Positions 5,663 to 10,514 of a stretch of 10,514 nt of DNA are shown here, piece after piece (position 1 is the stretch's first letter; the number at the start of each line of letters is the position of its first letter). The notes beneath the pieces were generated by a model. The model was not told the origin of the DNA and made no database searches. It saw only the letters and a program-made list of their open reading frames with translations. Where the stretch lies: positions 1 through 10,514 of the forward strand of contig BNXD01000053.1 in assembly GCA_025999315.1 (NCBI GenBank), given 5' to 3'. This DNA is from Bacteroidia bacterium. Its GTDB lineage: Bacteria > Bacteroidota > Bacteroidia > Bacteroidales > Rikenellaceae. The translations under genes and the position numbers were made by a program.

Positions 5663-5818
5663 CTGTTTAGATTTTATTCGCGAAAAAGATTACGTTCTCT
5701 TTTTCGATGATTTTGTCCTGCCGCTCTCCCGCGCATAGCGGGCTATGTCAAGGGGGAAGGGCAGGGCAAAAGCGCGGGAAAGAGAAAAGAAAGTTCCCGA
5801 AATATAAAGCTTAAACAG
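5663..5818 (+). other. Foldable leader segment upstream of the nucleotidyltransferase gene
   Basis: CTGTTTA (5663-5669) pairs with TAAACAG (5812-5818), continued by TTTAT (5673-5677) with ATAAA (5804-5808). Inside are CGAAAAAGA/TCTTTTTCG (5681-5706, 9 perfect pairs) and TTTTG-T-CCTGCC with GGCAGG-G-CAAAA (5711-5771), tipped by CATAG/CTATG (5734-5747). A competing pairing TTCTCTTT (5695-5702) with AAAGAGAA (5779-5786) would break the first hairpin. It matches no riboswitch I recognise. Confidence 0.4.
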
Positions 5819-5880
5819 CTCGGATATAGCACATTGAATTTTAATATTTTTAAACAGACGCTTAAAACTTGTTGACAGTT

Positions 5881-6789
5881 ATGAAACCCACACTACTTGT
5901 TCTTGCAGCGGGCATGGGCTCGCGTTACGGTTCTCTCAAACAGATGGATGGCGTAGGGCCTTCGGGCGAGGCCATCATCGACTACTCGATCTACGACGCC
6001 GTGCGCGCCGGGTTCGGGCGGGTGGTCTTTGTCATCCGGCACGCTTTCGAGAAGGAGTTCAGAGAGATATTCACCCCTCAGCGTTTCGGCGGCGGGATCG
6101 ACGTCGATTTTGTCTTTCAGGAGACGGACTATCTGCCCGAGGGCTTCTCGCTGCCGGCCGACAGGGTCAAACCGTGGGGCACCAACCACGCGGTGATGAT
6201 GGCCGCAGGGACCATCGACGAGCCTTTCGCGGTGATCAACGCCGACGACTTCTACGGTCGCGACGCCTACGCCACCATCGGCGATTTTCTGCGTAGCGTC
6301 GAGGGCAAAAAGGAGAGCTACTGCATGGTCGGCTACCGCATCGAGAATACGCTGTCCGATTTCGGGTCGGTGTCGAGAGGCGTCTGCGGGGTCGACCAGA
6401 AGGGCAACCTCACCTCGATGGTCGAGCGCACGGCCATCGAACGCAAGGAGGGCCGGATCGTCTTCACCGACGAGACGGGCGCCGAGCAGACCCTTCCCGA
6501 AGGCACCCTCGTGTCGATGAACATGTTCGGATTCACCCCCGACTACTTCGCCCACAGCGAGGAGTACTTCAAGACCTTCCTTGGCGAAAACATGAACAAC
6601 CCCAAGGCCGAGTTCTATATCCCCACCATGGTCAACCGCCTGGTGCACAATGGCACGTCGACCCTGAGGGTGCTCTCCACCGCCGCACAGTGGTTCGGGG
6701 TCACCTACAAGGAGGACCGTCCCGAGGTGGTGGCCCGCATCCGCGCCCTGGTCGAAAAGGGCGAATACCCCGCCAGTCTCTGGAAATAG
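5881..6789 (+). CDS. Sugar-nucleotidyltransferase-like protein (NTP_transferase fold)
   Basis: The 302-residue cytoplasmic protein has a GT-A type nucleotidyltransferase fold. The nucleotide-binding loop is LAAGMGSRYGSLKQ (8-21), with the G-x-G-x-R-x-G..K pattern of enzymes that join a sugar phosphate or similar group to an NTP. KPWGTNHA (97-104) and the acidic INADDFYG (119-126) match the base- or sugar-contacting loop and the metal-binding aspartates of this fold. The substrate cannot be assigned. The ATG at 5881 is chosen because KPTLLVLAAG starts the fold; an in-frame TTG at 5869 would add four residues. It is the first gene of the plus-strand block, 79 bases before the RSH gene, with no obvious terminator between. 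Confidence 0.85.
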   Translation: MKPTLLVLAAGMGSRYGSLKQMDGVGPSGEAIIDYSIYDAVRAGFGRVVFVIRHAFEKEFREIFTPQRFGGGIDVDFVFQETDYLPEGFSLPADRVKPWGTNHAVMMAAGTIDEPFAVINADDFYGRDAYATIGDFLRSVEGKKESYCMVGYRIENTLSDFGSVSRGVCGVDQKGNLTSMVERTAIERKEGRIVFTDETGAEQTLPEGTLVSMNMFGFTPDYFAHSEEYFKTFLGENMNNPKAEFYIPTMVNRLVHNGTSTLRVLSTAAQWFGVTYKEDRPEVVARIRALVEKGEYPASLWK

Positions 6790-6868
6790 GATTGCGCTTG
6801 GGTCCGCCGCCCTCTTCGAGGTCGAAAGAGAAACAACAACTGGCAGTTTAACCGGTTTTCAGGATCAG

Positions 6869-9016
6869 ATGAACGATTTCAGGCAGATAATTTCGGGCTA
6901 CTTCAGTGTGGCGAGCGTGGAGATGATCTCCGATGCTCTGGCGCGGGCCGAGGTGTTGCTGGATGGTTACCGGCGGTACGACCAGCGTCCGTTCGTGGAA
7001 CATGCGGTGGCGGTGGCCGGGATCGTCATCACCGAGATCGGCCTGGGGCGCAACTCGACCATATCGTGCCTGATGCAGGATGCGGTGCGGATGGGCAAGA
7101 TCAGCGCCGAAGAGGTGGGGCGGCTCTACGGGGCCGAGTGCGAGAGCATCGTGCGCAGCCTGTGCAGCATCTCTCAGGTCGACACCAAGGTATCGGACGA
7201 GCAGGCGGGCAACTTTCGCGATCTGATCGTATCGTATGCCACCGATCCGCGCGTGATCCTGATCAAGCTGGCCGACCGGCTGGAGGTGATGCGTTCGCTG
7301 TCGATCTTCCCGCGCGACAAACAGCTCAAAAAGAGCTGGGAGAGCCTCAACCTCTACGCCACCATCGCCCACAAGCTGGGTCTGTACTCGATCAAAAGCG
7401 AGCTGGAGGATCTGTCGCTGAGCTACCTGGAGCCCGAACAGTATCGCCGCATAGCTCAGGCGCTCAAGGCGAGCGAGCAACAGAGGGACACGTTCATCGG
7501 CAAATTCCTCGAGCCCATACGGGGGCGGCTCGACCAGAGCGGCATGAAATACACGATCAAAAGCCGCACCAAGTCGATCTACTCGATATGGAGCAAGATG
7601 CAACGCATGCACATCCCGCTGGAGGAGGTCTACGACATCTTTGCCCTGCGCATCATCATCGACTGCCCAAAGGAGCAGGAGAAGGCGCAATGCTGGGGGG
7701 TCTACTCGATAGTTACGGACTTCTACACCCCCAACCCCGACCGGATGCGCGACTGGATCTCGATCCCCAAGTCGAACGGCTACGAGTCGCTGCACACGAC
7801 GGTGGTGACCAAAGACGGCCACTGGGTCGAGATACAGATACGTTCCGAGCGCATGGATGCCGTGGCCGAGAGGGGCATCGCGGCCCACTGGCGCTACAAG
7901 GGCGTCCGTCAGGGCGGGCTGGGCAGCGAGGAGTGGCTCGCGCGTCTGAGGGAGATGATGGAACACCGCGCCGATGCGCTGGAGGCTGCCTCGGCCGACC
8001 ATCATCCCACGGACGAGATATTTATCTTCACCCCGAAGGGCGATCTGCGCAAGCTGCCCGCCGGGGCGACGATGCTTGACTTTGCCTTCGACATACACAC
8101 CGGCCTGGGCCAGACCTGCATCGGCGGGATGATCAATCACCGCAACGTGCCGCTCAAGGAGCCGCTCAAAAACGGCGACATCGTCGAGATACTCACCTCC
8201 CGAAACCAGAAACCCAAGACCGACTGGCTCAACTTCGCCGTAACGAGCAAGGCGCGGAGCAAGATACGCACCTTCCTGCGCGAAGAGCAGGCCAAGGCGG
8301 CCAACCTCGGGCGCGAGGAGCTCGAGCGACGCATCAAGAACTGGAAACTGCCCCTGACGGTCGAAGAGGCCGTAACCCGGTTGTGCAAACATCTGCACAT
8401 CAAGCGCGGCATCGAGCTCTACGGTCAGATAGTCGAGGGACGCATAGACCTCTCGTCGCTCAAGGAGGTGCTCGCCGCCCAGAACGAGGGCCCGCAGCCC
8501 CCGCTGCCCCGCGCAAAGAGCTCGGGCGAGAGGCAACAACAGGACGACAAACCCGATACGCTGATCATCGAAGAGGGGTTGGTGGGTGGCCTCGAGTACA
8601 AGATGGGCAAGTGTTGCAACCCGATCTTCGGCGATGTGGTCTTCGGTTTTGTGACCATCAGCTCGGGCATCACCATCCACCGCGCCAACTGCCCCAACGC
8701 GGCCAGCCTGCGGGAGCGTTATCCCTACCGCATCATCGAGGCGCGATGGCGCGCCGGAGCGGGCGGAGGGTCGTTCAATGCCACCATTCGGGTGGTGGCC
8801 GACGACGCGACGGGGGTGGTCAACAACATCAGCGACACCATAACCCAGAAACTGCGCATCAACATGCGCTCGATCAGCCTCGCCTCGAGCGAGCGGGGGG
8901 TGATCTCGGGGTTGATCAACGTGGAGGTGCCCAACCGTCAGGTCGCCGATCTGGTGGTGCACTCGATATTGAAGATCAAAGGGGTACAGAAAGCTTACCG
9001 TGTCAACCATGATTGA
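6869..9016 (+). CDS. relA: Long RelA/SpoT homologue; synthetase probably active, hydrolase degenerate
   Basis: This 715-residue RSH protein makes the stringent-response alarmone (p)ppGpp from ATP and GDP/GTP. Domains in order: HD hydrolase-like (about 20-190), synthetase (about 210-345), TGS (about 383-445), helical linker, zinc-finger CC..H..C (C582, C583, H604, C608) and a C-terminal ACT domain (about 635-715). The synthetase looks intact: KSRTKSIYSIWSKM (231-244), YDIFALRI (255-262), PKSNGYESLHTT (300-311) and catalytic VEIQIR (320-325). The charge motif is RMRD (291-294), closer to the RxKD of bifunctional enzymes than to ExDD. In the hydrolase domain H45 and D136 remain, but HDxxED reads QDAVRM (70-75) and the Asn of DRLHNMR is V140. 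Loss of hydrolysis is inferred. AGGA lies 4 bases before the ATG. The stop overlaps mqnB. Confidence 0.95.
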   Translation: MNDFRQIISGYFSVASVEMISDALARAEVLLDGYRRYDQRPFVEHAVAVAGIVITEIGLGRNSTISCLMQDAVRMGKISAEEVGRLYGAECESIVRSLCSISQVDTKVSDEQAGNFRDLIVSYATDPRVILIKLADRLEVMRSLSIFPRDKQLKKSWESLNLYATIAHKLGLYSIKSELEDLSLSYLEPEQYRRIAQALKASEQQRDTFIGKFLEPIRGRLDQSGMKYTIKSRTKSIYSIWSKMQRMHIPLEEVYDIFALRIIIDCPKEQEKAQCWGVYSIVTDFYTPNPDRMRDWISIPKSNGYESLHTTVVTKDGHWVEIQIRSERMDAVAERGIAAHWRYKGVRQGGLGSEEWLARLREMMEHRADALEAASADHHPTDEIFIFTPKGDLRKLPAGATMLDFAFDIHTGLGQTCIGGMINHRNVPLKEPLKNGDIVEILTSRNQKPKTDWLNFAVTSKARSKIRTFLREEQAKAANLGREELERRIKNWKLPLTVEEAVTRLCKHLHIKRGIELYGQIVEGRIDLSSLKEVLAAQNEGPQPPLPRAKSSGERQQQDDKPDTLIIEEGLVGGLEYKMGKCCNPIFGDVVFGFVTISSGITIHRANCPNAASLRERYPYRIIEARWRAGAGGGSFNATIRVVADDATGVVNNISDTITQKLRINMRSISLASSERGVISGLINVEVPNRQVADLVVHSILKIKGVQKAYRVNHD

Positions 9017-9572
9017 GCCGCTGGTTGTCGTCCCCACGCAGAGAGAGGCGGCGGCGATCGACACCGCCCGGGTGCGACCCGTCATCGGCGGGGTGGGCAT
9101 GGCGGCCATTTCGGCCACCCTGTCGCGCGCGTTGCGGGAGACAACGCCTTCGCTGGTCATTCTGGCGGGGATCGCCGGCTCTTACGGCGACGCTTTGCCG
9201 CCTGGCGAGGCTGTGCTGGTGGCCAGCGAGCGCGTGGCCGACCTGGGGGCCATGCGCGAGGGGCGTTTCGAGGCGCTCTACCCGGTGGATTATCGCTGTC
9301 CCTGCGCCACACTGTTTCCCGAGTTCAAGAGCGTGGCGGCCAACACCGTAAGCGTGGCCGGAGCTCCATGGGTCGCCCCGGCCGATGTCGAGAACATGGA
9401 GGGGGCGGCCTTTTTCGCCCTCTGTCTGGCCCACGGCGTGCCGTTCGTGGAGTTGCGCACAATATCCAACCGCGTGGGCGACCCGCGCGAAAAGTGGAAC
9501 ATCCCCCTGGCCGCAGAACAACTCGCCGCAGCCCTTCACTCGCTGCTCGAGATGGCAAAATATCGCCTGTGA
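9009..9572 (+). CDS. mqnB: Futalosine hydrolase
   Basis: MqnB is a cytoplasmic nucleosidase that releases hypoxanthine from futalosine to give dehypoxanthine futalosine in the futalosine route to menaquinone. The 187-residue protein has the purine-nucleosidase fold with GGVGM (27-31), AGIAGSYG (53-60), the substrate-binding VENMEGAA (127-134, E131) and TISNRVGD (151-158). It is somewhat short for the family, mainly at the N-terminus. The ATG at 9009 is chosen; an in-frame GTG at 9000 would add three residues. It overlaps the end of the RSH gene by 8 bases, and its stop overlaps the start of mqnD by one base (TGATG), so the three are probably translationally coupled. The adjacent mqnD strongly supports the call over an MTA/SAH nucleosidase. 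Confidence 0.9.
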   Translation: MIEPLVVVPTQREAAAIDTARVRPVIGGVGMAAISATLSRALRETTPSLVILAGIAGSYGDALPPGEAVLVASERVADLGAMREGRFEALYPVDYRCPCATLFPEFKSVAANTVSVAGAPWVAPADVENMEGAAFFALCLAHGVPFVELRTISNRVGDPREKWNIPLAAEQLAAALHSLLEMAKYRL

Positions 9573-10375
9573 TGCAACTTCGCCTGAACATATCGCCCTG
9601 TCCCAACGACACTTTCATGTTCGATGCGCTGGCGAATGGGCGCATCGACACGGGCAACTATCGGTTCCGGCTCGAGATGGATGACATCGAGCGCCTCAAC
9701 GCGAGGGTGTTGCGTGGCGAGCCTCATGTGTCGAAGATCAGTTGCGCCATCCTGCCGCTGATATGGCAAAGTTATGGCCTGCTGCGGTCGGGGGCTGCGC
9801 TGGGCAGGGGCAACGGTCCGCTGCTGGTGGCGCGCGAACAGACAGAGCTGTCCGGGGCTCTGAAAGTGGCCGTTCCGGGCGAGCATACCACGGCCAACAG
9901 GCTGATGAGCAGGCTATACCCACATATCGTCGACAAGACGAGCCTGCTCTTCTCGCAGATCGCCGAGGCGGTGGCGCAGGGCGAGTTCGACGCCGGAGCG
10001 CTGATTCACGAAGGGCGGTTCACATACGGCCGGCTGGGGTTGACGCTGCTCGCCGACCTGGGGGCCGAGTGGGAGCGTGTTACGGGTTTGCCGCTGCCGC
10101 TGGGCGGGATAGTGGTTTCGAGAGAGTTGCTCCCCAGGGTGCAACACGATGTGCAAGAGCTGGTGGGCCGGAGCGTGGCCTACGCCCTGGCCCACCGGGA
10201 CGCCTCACGGGAGTTTGTCAGAGCACATGCAAGGGAGCTGTCGGACGAGGTAACGCAGCAACATATCAACATGTTTGTCAACGACTTCTCGCTCGATGTC
10301 GGCCCCGACGGCCAACGCGCCCTCAGAGAACTCACGGGGCTGGCCTCAGAAAATATTTTTATCGACAGCTTGTAG
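9572..10375 (+). CDS. mqnD: 1,4-dihydroxy-6-naphthoate synthase
   Basis: MqnD converts cyclic dehypoxanthine futalosine to 1,4-dihydroxy-6-naphthoate, the ring precursor of menaquinone. The 267-residue protein has the periplasmic-binding-protein-like fold of the family but no signal peptide. Its signature SPCPNDTFMF is at residues 8-17, SKISCAILP at 54-62, PGEHTTANRL (102-111) lines the expected pocket, and LIHEGRFTY (144-152) holds the conserved His146 proposed as catalytic in this family. Length is normal. The ATG at 9572 overlaps the mqnB stop; the same frame stays open upstream to 9368, but that part lies over mqnB and is not coding. mqnA, mqnC and later genes are not in the window. The 118-base repeat begins 16 bases after the stop. 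Confidence 0.95.
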   Translation: MQLRLNISPCPNDTFMFDALANGRIDTGNYRFRLEMDDIERLNARVLRGEPHVSKISCAILPLIWQSYGLLRSGAALGRGNGPLLVAREQTELSGALKVAVPGEHTTANRLMSRLYPHIVDKTSLLFSQIAEAVAQGEFDAGALIHEGRFTYGRLGLTLLADLGAEWERVTGLPLPLGGIVVSRELLPRVQHDVQELVGRSVAYALAHRDASREFVRAHARELSDEVTQQHINMFVNDFSLDVGPDGQRALRELTGLASENIFIDSL

Positions 10376-10391
10376 GGTTTGCTTTGTGTTT

Positions 10392-10509
10392 GCTTTTCCC
10401 GCTGCGCGCGGGGCGCCAACTTTGTTGGCTCGCAAAGAGATGCTCGCCTTCCTCCTCCTTGCGGGGCATAGTCTGCGAGCAGCCTCTGCTCCCGCTGCGA
10501 GCGTCGGTT
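10392..10509 (+). repeat. 118-base intergenic repeat, copy B, 3' of mqnD
   Basis: It is the inverted counterpart of 1937-2054, with about 113 of 118 positions identical by eye. On the transcribed strand it can form CCCGC/GCGGG, GCCAAC-TTT-GTTGGC (10415-10429, perfect here but disrupted in copy A) and GAGCAG-CCT-CTGCTC (10477-10491). GCTCGCA and TGCGAGC can pair over a longer distance. CCTCCTT (10454-10460) equals the anti-Shine-Dalgarno core of 16S rRNA. No intrinsic terminator with a T-run is seen between mqnD and the window end, so the repeat may sit in the transcript's 3' region. Confidence 0.85.
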
Positions 10510-10514
10510 ATAAG

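Larger units (their letters stand above)
5587..5788. repeat. About 200-base inverted-repeat element in the divergent promoter region
   Basis: TCTTTCCCGCGCT (5590-5602) and AGCGCGGGAAAGA (5771-5783) are perfect 13-base complements. The match extends outward as TTTT (5587-5590) to AAAA (5785-5788) with a one-base bulge. Within it lie a hairpin at 5587-5630 (TTTTCTTT/AAAGAAAA, GCGC/GCGC, TTTTT/AAAAA) and the stems described for 5663-5818. It spans most of the 352-base gap between two divergent operons. It may be a mobile relic with terminal inverted repeats or a regulatory structure. No flanking target duplication is evident. Confidence 0.55.

Noticed and set aside
5529..5880. Known structured RNAs (tmRNA, SRP RNA, RNase P RNA, 6S RNA) or a tRNA in the divergent spacer
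   Set aside because: None of the conserved sequence signatures of these RNAs, nor a tRNA cloverleaf with a TTC arm, could be seen; only generic hairpins are present.
6848..9160. Open frame of 770 codons on the minus strand opposite the RSH gene
   Set aside because: It is exactly antisense to a clear RSH gene, has no recognisable domain and shows the biased composition expected from GC-rich codons read on the opposite strand.
9368..9571. N-terminal extension of the mqnD frame
   Set aside because: It lies wholly over mqnB in another frame. The MqnD family begins a few residues before SPCPNDTF, which fits the ATG at 9572.
1..10514. CRISPR array, prophage, insertion sequence or toxin-antitoxin pair
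   Set aside because: There are no regularly spaced repeats, no transposase or integrase gene, and no small gene pair; all coding sequence belongs to housekeeping families.

Overview
The window looks like an ordinary chromosomal core region of a fairly GC-rich member of the Bacteroidota, probably Bacteroidales. This is inferred from three things: the promoter candidates match the Bacteroidota pattern (TTTG, about 19 bases, TAnnTTTG), Shine-Dalgarno sequences are mostly absent, and the proteins have Bacteroidota character (for example the RSH motif RMRDWISIPKSNGYESLHTT). The GC-rich coding, the futalosine menaquinone genes and the hairpin-rich spacers would fit a Rikenellaceae/Alistipes-like genome, but that placement is a guess. 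Eight complete genes are present. No rRNA, tRNA, CRISPR array or transposase gene was seen.

Layout. Positions 1-217 are non-coding and full of hairpins. The minus strand then carries radA (218-1573), a 516-base hairpin-rich spacer, rseP (2090-3427), dxr (3523-4668) and a membrane-anchored LytM/M23-like protein (4665-5528). The M23-like gene and dxr overlap by four bases and are probably co-transcribed. rseP has a near-ideal promoter of its own just upstream. A 352-base divergent intergenic region (5529-5880) separates this block from the plus-strand block: a sugar-nucleotidyltransferase-like gene (5881-6789), a long RelA/SpoT homologue (6869-9016), mqnB (9009-9572) and mqnD (9572-10375). The last three overlap at their ends and probably form one operon.

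How the genes connect. Dxr starts the MEP pathway, which supplies isoprenoids for undecaprenyl phosphate and the menaquinone tail. MqnB and MqnD make part of the menaquinone ring by the futalosine route. RseP and the LytM-like protein act at the cell envelope, RadA in recombination, and the RSH protein makes the (p)ppGpp alarmone. The RSH hydrolase domain has lost most of its catalytic motif, so it should be a synthetase only. The M23-like domain has lost most of its zinc ligands and is probably not an active peptidase.

The most unusual content is outside the genes. A 118-base repeat occurs twice (1937-2054 and 10392-10509), about 96 percent identical, in inverted orientation in the window but in the same orientation relative to the gene that ends just before it. 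A partial divergent third copy may lie at 99-138. The spacers also hold a 140-base multi-hairpin element closed by a 16-base stem (1744-1883) and a roughly 200-base nested inverted repeat in the divergent promoter region (5587-5788). I did not find convincing evidence of a new protein-coding system.
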